Positions 8,068 to 16,540 of a stretch of DNA of 64,000 nucleotides are shown here, in pieces; position 1 is the first letter of the stretch; each line of letters begins with the position of its first letter. Below the pieces are notes generated by a model. It made no database searches. It was not told the DNA's origin and worked only from the letters and a program-made list of their open reading frames with translations. Source of the DNA: Vibrio penaeicida (lineage in GTDB: Bacteria; Pseudomonadota; Gammaproteobacteria; Enterobacterales; Vibrionaceae); assembly GCF_030689305.1 (NCBI RefSeq), contig NZ_JAUYVM010000024.1:1-64000 (forward strand), written 5' to 3'. The position numbers were made by a program, and so were the translations under genes.

Positions 8068-8799
8068 ATGCCACATGTCGTTATTACAGGCGCAAACCGA
8101 GGAATCGGTCTGGCGCTCGTCAAACATTACTTACTCCAAAGCTGGACTGTTACGGCAACTTACCGTAACGCAAAGAATTCCGCAGAACTTATCGCGCTTG
8201 CTCAAAATGAAACGGCTCTAACAGCGGTTGAACTCGATGTCACCGACTACCCTGCCGTGAATCAATTTGCCCAGAGCTCGTTTATCAAGAACTCTTGCGC
8301 TCAGAACTCGTTTACCAAGAACGTAGGAAGCGTGGATTTATTGATCAACAATGCGGGTTACTACGGTCCTAAAGGGTATGGGTTTGGCAATACCGATGTG
8401 GAAGAGTGGCGAAAGGTGTTCGAAATCAACAGTATTGCCCCACTCAAGTTAGTAGAAGCATTTTTTGAGAATCTTAACTCTGGTCAGGGAAAAACCGTGG
8501 CATGCATTTCATCTAAGGTGGGCAGCATGGCTGAAAATACCTCTGGCGGCGGCTATCTGTATCGCTCATCCAAAGCGGCGGTGAACTCTGTTGCGAAAAG
8601 CCTGCATAACGATCTTCACCCACATGGGTTCCATGTTGTTGCTCTTCACCCTGGTTGGGTGCAAACGGAAATGGGCGGACCAAATGCGCTTATTTCAACG
8701 GAAGAGTCTGCAAAGGGGCTTTACGAAGTGATCGAATCTATTGATGCAGAAAAAAGTGGTGGGTTTTACGACTACCAAGGTAATGCGATTCCTTGGTGA
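8068..8799 (+). CDS. Short-chain dehydrogenase/reductase
   Basis: A 243-residue SDR. The cofactor motif TGANRGIG is at 7-14, NNAG follows near 107, and the catalytic set is Ser in ISSKVGS with YRSSK, which is the Tyr-x3-Lys pair. The length and the GWVQTEMGG motif match the C-factor/YbbO-like group acting on carbonyl compounds with NAD(P). The ATG at 8068 is chosen because the Rossmann fold begins there; an upstream TTG would add residues from the decayed gene. An 8269-8328 tandem duplication adds about ten residues before the NNAG segment. It ends one base before the convergent LysR gene. Confidence 0.85.
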   Translation: MPHVVITGANRGIGLALVKHYLLQSWTVTATYRNAKNSAELIALAQNETALTAVELDVTDYPAVNQFAQSSFIKNSCAQNSFTKNVGSVDLLINNAGYYGPKGYGFGNTDVEEWRKVFEINSIAPLKLVEAFFENLNSGQGKTVACISSKVGSMAENTSGGGYLYRSSKAAVNSVAKSLHNDLHPHGFHVVALHPGWVQTEMGGPNALISTEESAKGLYEVIESIDAEKSGGFYDYQGNAIPW

Positions 8800-8800
8800 T

Positions 8801-9700
8801 TTACCCAAGCCAGCGTTTTAAGTGCTGAACCAATTTTTGCGGTCCTTCTGAGAGCTGGCGACCGAGCCGCGTAATTAAGTGCACCTCACCTTGCTGTAAT
8901 ATGGGGTGCGCGATGGGTATCGCAACCAACTGACCGTCGGCTACTTCTCTTGCCACCACAAACTCCGGCAACAAGGTTACTCCCATTCCAGAACGCACGA
9001 AGTGCTTAAGCACCGCAATTGAGTCGGTGGTTAGTTTGGGGTGAAATCGGATTCGTTGCTGAAATTCCGCCATACCAATTAACTGACGCACACCATAGTC
9101 CACATCCTGTAGCCCTATTGGGTACTCAAGCAAAGTTTCTAAGGTGACGGGAGTGTCCAACGTTGTCAGTGGATGATCGGGTGGAACAATCGCACAAATA
9201 GGCTTAAGCACAATACTTTGAGAACGTATATTGGGGTGTTTACTTGGGTGAAACAACAACCCAATGTGCACTTCGTCTTGCTCGACTTTGCGAATCACAT
9301 CGTTCGAACCGCCCAAAGTAACTGAAAAGGTAAGCTCGGGATACTGAGCCTGAAATTGAGGTAAAGGCCCCGACATCAAGTCGCCGATAAACCCTTCTCC
9401 AACCGCCAACTTTATATGACCGCTTTGCAAACCATGAAGCGACTCTAAACTGGTTAGGCACGCTTCTTGGTTTGATATGGATTCGCGGTAATATTTTAAG
9501 ACAATATCCCCAGCATCGGTTGTCGCAACGCCTTTGCGATGGCGCTCTATCAGCACGCAGCCGAGCTCTTCTTCCAGCATCGAAATCTGACGGCTCACCG
9601 CAGAAGGAGCGACATTGAGCTTGTCTGCCGCGGCGCGAATCGTCCCTAACATCACGGCTTCATAAAAATACGCCACGCGCTTTTCGTTAATTGGGCTCAA
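8801..9700 (-). CDS. LysR-family regulator, last gene of the six-gene operon
   Basis: A 299-residue LysR-type regulator: helix-turn-helix at about 8-65 (IRAAADKLNVAPSAVSRQI) and a periplasmic-binding-protein-like effector domain from 90. The start is TTG at 9700, five bases after the M20 gene's stop; starting later would cut the DNA-binding domain. It is on the same strand as, and just downstream of, the M20-VOC-acetyltransferase-dehydrogenase genes, so it is probably co-transcribed and controls the operon promoter near 15060-15120. The inducer is unknown. Confidence 0.87.
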   Translation of the reverse strand: MSPINEKRVAYFYEAVMLGTIRAAADKLNVAPSAVSRQISMLEEELGCVLIERHRKGVATTDAGDIVLKYYRESISNQEACLTSLESLHGLQSGHIKLAVGEGFIGDLMSGPLPQFQAQYPELTFSVTLGGSNDVIRKVEQDEVHIGLLFHPSKHPNIRSQSIVLKPICAIVPPDHPLTTLDTPVTLETLLEYPIGLQDVDYGVRQLIGMAEFQQRIRFHPKLTTDSIAVLKHFVRSGMGVTLLPEFVVAREVADGQLVAIPIAHPILQQGEVHLITRLGRQLSEGPQKLVQHLKRWLG

Positions 9701-9704
9701 ACGG

Positions 9705-10910
9705 TTATTCCGGTTTCAATTGAGCGTGTACAAGCTCAACCCAATAGCTTGCCCCAAGCGAAAGGATGTCGTCATTAAAATCGTAATGTGGGTTGTGCAA
9801 TTCCGCGCTTTCTTCGCCCACACCGTTACCTACCCATATGTACGCGCCTGGCTTTTCCTGCAACATAAAAGCAAAATCCTCAGCACCCATGCTAGGTGCC
9901 ATGCAGTGCTTCACGTTTTCTGCCCCGACCAAAGATTCTGCGACCTTTGAACACCTTTCGGCATACTCCGGCACATTGACTGTTGGTGGATACATACGAC
10001 GATAGTCGACTTCTCCATTCGCTCCGTAGGCTTCACAAATGTGATGAACTTGAGTGCGAATGCGGGATTCCAGTAGCTCTTGCACCTCGGGTGAGAAAGC
10101 TCGACAGGTGCCAGATAGCGTTACACTGTCGGGAATGACATTGTAGGCTTCGCCCCCTTGCATCTTAGTGATGCTAACGACCCCAGACTCTAGCGAGCTA
10201 AGTGTACGTCCGACAATACTTTGTAGTGATGAGATAAGCTGGCCGGCAATCACCACAGGATCAACACCAAGGTGTGGCATCGCGGCATGGCAGCCTTTAC
10301 CGGTAATGGAGATATCGAATAAATCCATGGAAGCCATCACAGCGCTGTTATGGACGGCAAATTTTCCTTTTTCTAGCCCTGGCCAATTGTGCATGCCGTA
10401 CACCGCATCCACGGGAAACTGTTCAAACAAACCCTGTTCGACCATGGCTCGACCGCCCGCTTCCCCTTCTTCTGCTGGCTGAAATATCAAAACGACCGTG
10501 CCCGCGAAGTCGCGGTTTTCAGATAAGTATTTCGCGGCACCGAGTAACATGGCTGTGTGTCCATCGTGACCGCAGGCATGCATTTTTCCTTTGTGCTTTG
10601 AGCAATAATCAACGTCATTGAGTTCGGTTAGGTTTAAAGCATCCATGTCTGCTCTTAGCCCTATTGCTTTTGATTCATTTACCCCTGAATCGTTCGCTTG
10701 TGAACTCGCTAACTTTCCTTTTACTGTTGCAACAACCCCTGTTCCCGCTAAACCGCGGTGTACCTCAAGACCAAAGCTTTCCAGCAATGCGGCGACTTTT
10801 TCTGACGTTCTGTGTTCTTCGTATGCGGTTTCAGGGTGAGCGTGTATGTCACGCCTCCACGCCTGCATGTCTTGTTGTAAATCCTCTCCAATGGGCAATT
10901 CTGACTTCAT
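9705..10910 (-). CDS. M20-family amidohydrolase (N-acyl amino acid deacylase type)
   Basis: A 401-residue metallo-amidohydrolase of the M20D group that includes hippurate hydrolase, N-acetyl-amino-acid and N-acetylcysteine deacylases. Visible motifs: RRDIHAHPE, RADMDAL, the metal-binding HACGHDGHTAMLLGA, EEGEAGG with the catalytic Glu, and the late SMGAEDFAF ligand. A GAGG sequence precedes the ATG. It lies two bases after the VOC gene and five before the LysR gene. In this operon it may remove an acetyl or other acyl group from an amino-acid derivative, perhaps one formed by the acetyltransferase at 11806. Confidence 0.9.
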   Translation of the reverse strand: MKSELPIGEDLQQDMQAWRRDIHAHPETAYEEHRTSEKVAALLESFGLEVHRGLAGTGVVATVKGKLASSQANDSGVNESKAIGLRADMDALNLTELNDVDYCSKHKGKMHACGHDGHTAMLLGAAKYLSENRDFAGTVVLIFQPAEEGEAGGRAMVEQGLFEQFPVDAVYGMHNWPGLEKGKFAVHNSAVMASMDLFDISITGKGCHAAMPHLGVDPVVIAGQLISSLQSIVGRTLSSLESGVVSITKMQGGEAYNVIPDSVTLSGTCRAFSPEVQELLESRIRTQVHHICEAYGANGEVDYRRMYPPTVNVPEYAERCSKVAESLVGAENVKHCMAPSMGAEDFAFMLQEKPGAYIWVGNGVGEESAELHNPHYDFNDDILSLGASYWVELVHAQLKPE

Positions 10911-10912
10911 AT

Positions 10913-11806
10913 TTACTTCGCCTCTTCTGGGTAGATTTCAATGATTGTGTTGCCAGCGTAGTGGGCAGGAATTCTGACCCCGCCTTCTTCTGTTTGGACG
11001 TAATCCACCCCATTTTTGTTCAAATGTTTTTTCGCTTTCTCCATCGAGGTAGTACTCACTCGAATCGCGACGCCAGTGGGGAGTTCTTGTTCACCAATGG
11101 GCAAATCGATACCAGAGAATCGAGCGCGTGCAATGTCCGGAGACACGACTTCAAATATTCCTCTGTCGGTTTGAACCTTCAGGTAGCCCTCTTGTAAATC
11201 CGTGGCTGCTTCACCATAAATACCGCTGAACCGCGCTTCGAGATCACTTGGGTCATGCGCAATGTACGTTACGCAGGTAATGCCATTTGCACCATTAGGG
11301 TGGTTCATCCATTCTTCTACCCACACCAACTCTGGCTTGTGTTGGTGACAGAAGAAATGCGAAATAGAGGGCGTTTCAGAATTGATCAGCATGACCAATG
11401 AAACAATCGCTTCTTCTTCCGAGCCGTCGGGGCGATGCGCTACACGCCTAAAATCGACTATTCCGTTGTTCTCAACGCCACGTTCTTCCATCAGTTGGTG
11501 ATCTTGGCGAGCATCTTCACTGTGCAAGGCAACCAAAGAGATCCCTTCACGTCTTTCTATCGAATTACTGATGAATCGACCAAACGCAAAACCGCGTTCG
11601 TTTTTCATGTCCAACGTGCTGCGATCGTAAATGCTGATCACTTCAATGAAGTTTTCGGGAAACATCAACAAGTGGTTATCTGTTCCCCAAGGATGGTGAT
11701 GCCTTGGGTTAATGAAGAATCCTAGCCTAGCGAAATCTTCACAGGCTTTGTCCATGTCTTTGACAGCAACCAGCGGATGATCGATCCCTAGGTGATTGTT
11801 GCTCAT
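10913..11806 (-). CDS. VOC-fold (Glyoxalase_3-like) protein
   Basis: A 297-residue protein of the vicinal-oxygen-chelate superfamily. Residues 5-60 read as the first half-module (LGIDHPLVAVKDMDKACEDF, then GTDNHLLMF), with a Glu in NFIEVISI as a likely metal ligand; a second pair of modules spans about 165-295 and ends in IIEIYPEE. The family includes dioxygenases, isomerases and binding proteins, so the reaction is open. The start overlaps the acetyltransferase stop (TAATG), with AAGGAA just upstream, which indicates coupled translation. Confidence 0.82.
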   Translation of the reverse strand: MSNNHLGIDHPLVAVKDMDKACEDFARLGFFINPRHHHPWGTDNHLLMFPENFIEVISIYDRSTLDMKNERGFAFGRFISNSIERREGISLVALHSEDARQDHQLMEERGVENNGIVDFRRVAHRPDGSEEEAIVSLVMLINSETPSISHFFCHQHKPELVWVEEWMNHPNGANGITCVTYIAHDPSDLEARFSGIYGEAATDLQEGYLKVQTDRGIFEVVSPDIARARFSGIDLPIGEQELPTGVAIRVSTTSMEKAKKHLNKNGVDYVQTEEGGVRIPAHYAGNTIIEIYPEEAK

Positions 11807-12570
11807 TATTGGTTCCTTGGATGACCGATTGGCGTGGAGAACGAACTCGCTACCGTTGTATTGGGCTCAACAGGTTTTACAACTACCGCGCCACCTGCCA
11901 CTTTGGCGTTTTCGCCGATTTCGATGTTCCCAAATATCACCGCGCCTGCACCAATAAACGCGCCTTTTCGGATTTTAGGGTGCCTGTCTCCTTGGCCTTT
12001 ACCTGTGCCACCCAAGGTGACGCTTTGGAATATGGTTACGTCGTCTTCAACTACCGCCGTTTCACCGATTACGATACCCACTGCGTGATCAAGAAAAATA
12101 CCACTGCCAATTTTTGCGGCTGGGTGAATATCAATGCCAAATACGCTGGCCACTTTCGCTTGAATATAGAGCGCCATAGGCTGCATGTCGTTGTGCCAGC
12201 AGTAATGGGCAATTCGGTAGCATTGCAATGCTTGGTAGCCACCAAAGTAAAGTAATGGCGTGGAGTGGTCTTTGATGCTGGCGTTGCTTTCCAATTGGCA
12301 CAGTAAATCTTGCATCGCCGATTGGGCGATATCACCTGAACGCAACATCTGCTCACTCAGGAAGTCGTGCCACTTTTCTGCCCCGCTGTGCTCATCCTTG
12401 AGTTTTTCCGCCAACACTGAACAAAGTGCGTCATTAAAGCTGCGTCTTTCAAGGATGTGTCTTTGATAAAAGCCCGCGAGCAATGGCATTTGCTGCATAA
12501 CTTCGAATGCTTCTCCTTGAATGGATTGCCACAGGCGCGCTTTGTCTACTGTTCTTTGGTAATCGTACAT
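11806..12570 (-). CDS. CysE-like serine O-acetyltransferase paralog
   Basis: A 254-residue left-handed beta-helix acetyltransferase. It has an N-terminal helical domain (1-140) and the hexapeptide-repeat domain with the SAT motifs DIHPAAKIGSGIFLDHAVG, IGETAVVEDDVTI, LGGTGKG and DRHPKI. True CysE makes O-acetylserine and ends in an Ile that docks into CysK; this one ends GHPRNQ, so CysK binding is unlikely. It is inside a catabolic-looking operon (ALDH 15 bases upstream, VOC overlapping downstream), which suggests an acceptor other than serine in cysteine synthesis. AAGGAG precedes the ATG. Confidence 0.87.
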   Translation of the reverse strand: MYDYQRTVDKARLWQSIQGEAFEVMQQMPLLAGFYQRHILERRSFNDALCSVLAEKLKDEHSGAEKWHDFLSEQMLRSGDIAQSAMQDLLCQLESNASIKDHSTPLLYFGGYQALQCYRIAHYCWHNDMQPMALYIQAKVASVFGIDIHPAAKIGSGIFLDHAVGIVIGETAVVEDDVTIFQSVTLGGTGKGQGDRHPKIRKGAFIGAGAVIFGNIEIGENAKVAGGAVVVKPVEPNTTVASSFSTPIGHPRNQ

Positions 12571-12585
12571 TTGCTTGCTCCTTTG

Positions 12586-14124
12586 CTACTCCACCGAGTA
12601 CCCGAATGCCATACTCGGTTCCTTTGCGGTTTCAACCCACACGCTTTTGGTCTGCGTGTATTCTTTTAATCCATCGTATCCGCTAGAACGTCCATACCCG
12701 CTCTCTCCGAACCCACCAAATGGCGACATCACATTGATTGCCTTATAACTGTTGACCCAAAAGGTACCAGCGTTAACGTGCGATGCCATGCGGTGCGCGA
12801 GACCCACATCTTTTGTCCACACTGCCCCCGCTAAGCCAAACTTGCTGTCATTCGCGATGGTTACAGCCTGCTCTTCATCATCAAATGGAATAACAGAAAC
12901 CACCGGACCAAATATCTCTTGCTGTGCGACGGACATATCATTGTTTACATTAGCTAAAATTGTCGGAGAATAAAAATATCCTTGCTCTCCGCCTGCAATT
13001 TTTGCGTGGTTGCCACCAGCGGCGACTTCCGCACCATCCACCAACCCTGCCTGAACCAAGTTTTGGATATGAGAAAATTGGGTCTGATTATTGATGGGAC
13101 CGACCATGGTGCTTTCTTCCCACGGCAACCCTTGCGTGATTTTCTTCGTGGCGGATGCCAGCCTTTCTACCACTTGCTCATAAATGCCTTTTTGCACCAA
13201 TAAACGTGAGCCAGACACACAGCTTTGCCCTGCGGCGGAAAATACTGCCGCTTGTGCCCCTATTACTGCCCGGTCGATGTCGGCATCGTTAAACACAATA
13301 TTGGCAGACTTACCCCCAAGTTCTAATACGCAAGGAATCACTCGCTGGGCCGCGGCAGAAGCAATAATACTGCCCGTATTGGGTGAACCAACAAACACCA
13401 CTTTCTTCGTCGCGTTGTGCGCAATCGCGGCTGCGCCCGTTGTGCGCCCCAATCCATTAATTACGTTCACTAACCCTTTGGGAATGCCTGCATTTTCAAT
13501 TAACTTCACGAGAACCGTTGTGCTTAATGGCGTTAACTCGCTCGGTTTTATTAGGACCGCATTTCCTGCACATATCGCAGGGGCGATCTGCCAACCGCCT
13601 GTAAAGATGGGAGCATTCCAAGGGGTAATTTGAGTCACAACGCCATAAGGTTCATGACGCGTATAGTTTAAATGGCTGGTCGGAACCGGAATCACGTCGC
13701 CCGTGAGCTTATCGCACCAACCTGCATAGTACTCAAACATTTCAGCGACCTTCGCCACCTCAACGCGACAGTCTCGAATTGGTTTTCCTGCTGATATCGA
13801 TTCTAACCAAGCGAGATCGTCTGCCGATTGTCGAATGACATCGCCACATTTCCACATGGCTCGCGCTCTTTCTGGTGCTGTTATTTTCCACCAACTTTTT
13901 TGCGCAGCAACCGCGGCTTCGGCGGCTTGATCCACCAACGATTCTCCTGCGTCTTTGTAGCTAAGAAAACATCCTGCTGTGGCTGGGTTGGTTAAAAAAA
14001 GTTCTTCTCCATCGCCTTCAACTAGACGGCCATTTACCCAACTCCCGAACGTGGTTGAGCCTAAAAGCGTGTTCAACAATGATTCTACTTGCTGTTCGCC
14101 ATGGTTTTCGACATTCACTTTCAT
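12586..14124 (-). CDS. Aldehyde dehydrogenase family protein
   Basis: A 512-residue NAD(P)-dependent aldehyde dehydrogenase. The cofactor region ITPWNAP, the VGSPNTGS loop, the general-base Glu in VLELGGKSANIVF and the nucleophilic Cys in GQSCVSG are all present. It oxidises an aldehyde to an acid; the closest functional groups by look are betaine, 4-aminobutyraldehyde and hydroxymuconic semialdehyde dehydrogenases, so no substrate can be given. Its ATG overlaps the upstream dehydrogenase stop (ATGA) and AAGGAGG lies just before it. Confidence 0.9.
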   Translation of the reverse strand: MKVNVENHGEQQVESLLNTLLGSTTFGSWVNGRLVEGDGEELFLTNPATAGCFLSYKDAGESLVDQAAEAAVAAQKSWWKITAPERARAMWKCGDVIRQSADDLAWLESISAGKPIRDCRVEVAKVAEMFEYYAGWCDKLTGDVIPVPTSHLNYTRHEPYGVVTQITPWNAPIFTGGWQIAPAICAGNAVLIKPSELTPLSTTVLVKLIENAGIPKGLVNVINGLGRTTGAAAIAHNATKKVVFVGSPNTGSIIASAAAQRVIPCVLELGGKSANIVFNDADIDRAVIGAQAAVFSAAGQSCVSGSRLLVQKGIYEQVVERLASATKKITQGLPWEESTMVGPINNQTQFSHIQNLVQAGLVDGAEVAAGGNHAKIAGGEQGYFYSPTILANVNNDMSVAQQEIFGPVVSVIPFDDEEQAVTIANDSKFGLAGAVWTKDVGLAHRMASHVNAGTFWVNSYKAINVMSPFGGFGESGYGRSSGYDGLKEYTQTKSVWVETAKEPSMAFGYSVE

Positions 14125-15038
14125 GAGTTTGCCTCCTTGCGCACGTAATCGACAATGCGATTAAAGTCTTCTGAGCCTGAAACGGTGTCTTTACTGTCCG
14201 ACCAAATCTGGGTGACATTTTCCGATACTGGAAGCGAGAGCTGGCACTCTTCTATGAGTTGTTTGGCTAACCCTAAATCTTTTCGCATCAACTGAGCGGT
14301 GAAACCGGAATCGAAGCTTTCATTCAGAATCCATCTCGGGAAATTCACCTCGCTGATCGCACTTCTTCCTGAGCCGGCATTGAGCCCATCAATCAGAAGT
14401 TCCGGATCCAACCCCGCTTTCACACCCAAAGTAATGGCTTCTGCCGTGGTAACTAAATGCGCAGCACACAGGAGGTTATTCACCAGCTTGGCGACATGCC
14501 CACTACCCGATTTGCCAAGGTGCACCGTTTTCGCGCTCAAAGCGTCTAGATATGGCGTTGCTCTTTCGAGTGCTTCTGGCGCACCTCCAACCAAAATCAC
14601 CATGGTCCCCGCAGAAGCACCTGCCGCACCGCCACTGAGTGGGCAGTCCAGCATTTGATGCCCAAGCCTGTTAAGCTTTTCGGCTAAACAACGGGTAACA
14701 TCGGGCTCCGATGTGGTGGTATCCATAATTAATGTGTTGGGTTTGGCGTGCTCGATAATGCCGCCTTCCCCTTCAATAACGGATTGCACGTGTTTTGCTG
14801 TGGGTAGAGAGAGAAGGATGTTATCGACTGAAAGGCAAAGGGATTCGGTATCGGGTACCACCGTAACACCTAAAGCTTTAGCGGCTTCCTGTTGCTCAAA
14901 AGAAGGGTCCAGCCCATAAACGGTAAACCCTTCGCGAAGGAGTGTCATCGCCATGCCATACCCCATACTGCCTAACCCGACAATACCGATGGCTTGCTGC
15001 GCTTTCGTATTTTGATTTTTCGTCTGCTGATCTTTCAT
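14121..15038 (-). CDS. 3-hydroxyisobutyrate dehydrogenase-type NAD(P) oxidoreductase
   Basis: A 305-residue beta-hydroxyacid dehydrogenase. The nucleotide motif IGIVGLGSMGYGMA is near the start, the substrate-binding segment DCPLSGGAAGASAGTM is central, and the catalytic Lys is in GHVAKLVNN. Family members act on 3-hydroxyisobutyrate, tartronate semialdehyde, L-threonate or similar acids. It is the first gene of the operon. The ATG at 15038 is chosen because the protein proper begins there; an in-frame ATG seven codons earlier (15059 region) is possible. It may produce the aldehyde used by the next gene. Confidence 0.87.
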   Translation of the reverse strand: MKDQQTKNQNTKAQQAIGIVGLGSMGYGMAMTLLREGFTVYGLDPSFEQQEAAKALGVTVVPDTESLCLSVDNILLSLPTAKHVQSVIEGEGGIIEHAKPNTLIMDTTTSEPDVTRCLAEKLNRLGHQMLDCPLSGGAAGASAGTMVILVGGAPEALERATPYLDALSAKTVHLGKSGSGHVAKLVNNLLCAAHLVTTAEAITLGVKAGLDPELLIDGLNAGSGRSAISEVNFPRWILNESFDSGFTAQLMRKDLGLAKQLIEECQLSLPVSENVTQIWSDSKDTVSGSEDFNRIVDYVRKEANS

Positions 15039-15183
15039 TTCGTCACATTCCATTAACACTCAATAGAGTCATAGTAGACAAAGATAAGAAACTGAAGAAT
15101 GACAACAAAGAGACTTTATTGTTCTAATTTTGGCAACATAGAATTGTGTGGATCTTGAAGGCGGTTATAAATGATGGATAGAT

Positions 15184-15213
15184 AAAAAAAGAGGCGTCGT
15201 TAGCGCCTCTTTT
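15184..15213 (-). terminator. Terminator of msrAB
   Basis: On the minus strand the stem AGAGGCGC / GCGTCGTT... closes as AGAGGCG with CGCCTCT and is followed by T7. It lies 48 bases after the msrAB stop codon and separates that gene from the operon promoter region at 15060-15120. Confidence 0.85.
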
Positions 15214-15260
15214 GGATTGGGGTCTAAAGACCTTAGGTATGTTGGTCTTGGCTTTACTGT

Positions 15261-16394
15261 CTATGCCTCAAACAAATACAGGTAGTCGCCGTAACCTTGG
15301 CTATCCATTTGCTCGACAGGAACAAACTTCATCGCTGCTGAGTTCATGCAGTAACGCAGACCAGTTGGCTTGGGCCCATCTGTAAACACATGACCGAGGT
15401 GAGAGTCGCCAAACTTACTGCGAATCTCGGTTCTTGGGAACACCAATTTAAAATCGGTTTTCTCAACCACATAGCTCGTGCTAATGGGCTTAGTAAAACT
15501 TGGCCACCCCGTACCCGATTTGTACTTATCTGTGGACGAAAACAGCGGCTCACCTGTAACTATATCGACATAAATACCCGCTTCTTTGTTGTCCCAATAC
15601 TTGTTGTTGAATGGGCGTTCTGTGCCGTCTTCTTGCGTCACGTAATATTGAAGATCTGTGAGTTTTGCTTTGATTTCCTTATCCGTAGGTTTCTCATACA
15701 CCTTCGCTGAGGGGGTATGTTTCGCGTCGATCAATTGGCGCAACGTTTTCGGATTCTCTTTACGATCATCACCAAACACTTCATCTAGGTACTGATCGCG
15801 ACCAGAAGCAAAGCGGTAGTAGTTGTATTTCAGGCTACTCTTCTTGTAGTAATCCTGATGGTAGGCTTCTGCTGGATAAAACGTGTCAAACTCGATCAAT
15901 TCGGTTTTCAACGGTTTCGGGAAAATCATCGCCTTATCAATTTCCATCATAAATTGCTCGGCAATCTGTTTCTGCTCCGCATTGTGATAGAACACAGCAG
16001 GACGGTAATGTGCACCGCGATCGACGAATGACCCTTTGTTGTCTGTCGGGTCGATATGGCGGAAAAAGTGGTCCAACACTTCTTCATAGCTCACCACATT
16101 AGAATCGAACTTCACGCTTATCACTTCGATATGACCCGTTCCGCCAGAAGCAACTTGGCGATAGGTTGGGTTTTCTAGATCCCCGCCAGAATATCCAGAC
16201 ACCACATCCAGCACGCCTGGCAGTTTTTCTAAATCAGATTCGGTACACCAAAAGCACCCACCGGCGAGCGTTGTTATTTCTGATTTACCCGATGCAGCTT
16301 TGGTTTCCATTGTATCTGCTGTTCCAGTTTGACTGAGCAAGAAGAACATCACAGGAACAGAGAATCCCACTAATAGTTTCGAGACTGTATTCAT
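15261..16394 (-). CDS. msrAB: Bifunctional methionine sulfoxide reductase MsrA-MsrB, exported
   Basis: A 377-residue fusion that repairs oxidised methionine: the MsrA part (about 38-200) has the GGCFWC active site at residues 45-50, and the MsrB part (about 235-375) ends with the catalytic RYCMNS. The CxxC zinc pairs of many MsrB proteins are absent (GEPLFSS and SHLGHVF lack them). Residues 1-26 form a signal peptide (FSVPVMFFLL, then TGTADT), so it should act in the periplasm or membrane. The start ATG at 16394 follows AAGGAAG; an upstream in-frame start lacks such a site. Confidence 0.92.
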   Translation of the reverse strand: MNTVSKLLVGFSVPVMFFLLSQTGTADTMETKAASGKSEITTLAGGCFWCTESDLEKLPGVLDVVSGYSGGDLENPTYRQVASGGTGHIEVISVKFDSNVVSYEEVLDHFFRHIDPTDNKGSFVDRGAHYRPAVFYHNAEQKQIAEQFMMEIDKAMIFPKPLKTELIEFDTFYPAEAYHQDYYKKSSLKYNYYRFASGRDQYLDEVFGDDRKENPKTLRQLIDAKHTPSAKVYEKPTDKEIKAKLTDLQYYVTQEDGTERPFNNKYWDNKEAGIYVDIVTGEPLFSSTDKYKSGTGWPSFTKPISTSYVVEKTDFKLVFPRTEIRSKFGDSHLGHVFTDGPKPTGLRYCMNSAAMKFVPVEQMDSQGYGDYLYLFEA

Positions 16395-16540
16395 AACTTC
16401 CTTAACGTCATTTTTATCAATGGAGTTACATAAGAAGACAGGAGTAATCACAAAAAAGTTACAGCGATAATGAAAATTTCTCTCCCTCTTGGAATCGACA
16501 GGCAGGAATCTCCTACCCGTACCTATGACCGTTCCTTTGG

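Noticed and set aside
10664..11197. Plus-strand open frame of 177 codons across the M20/VOC junction
   Set aside because: It runs antisense to two well-supported genes, has no ribosome-binding site and shows no domain.
11809..12255. Plus-strand open frame of 148 codons over the acetyltransferase gene
   Set aside because: Mirror of the hexapeptide repeats on the other strand; no start signal.
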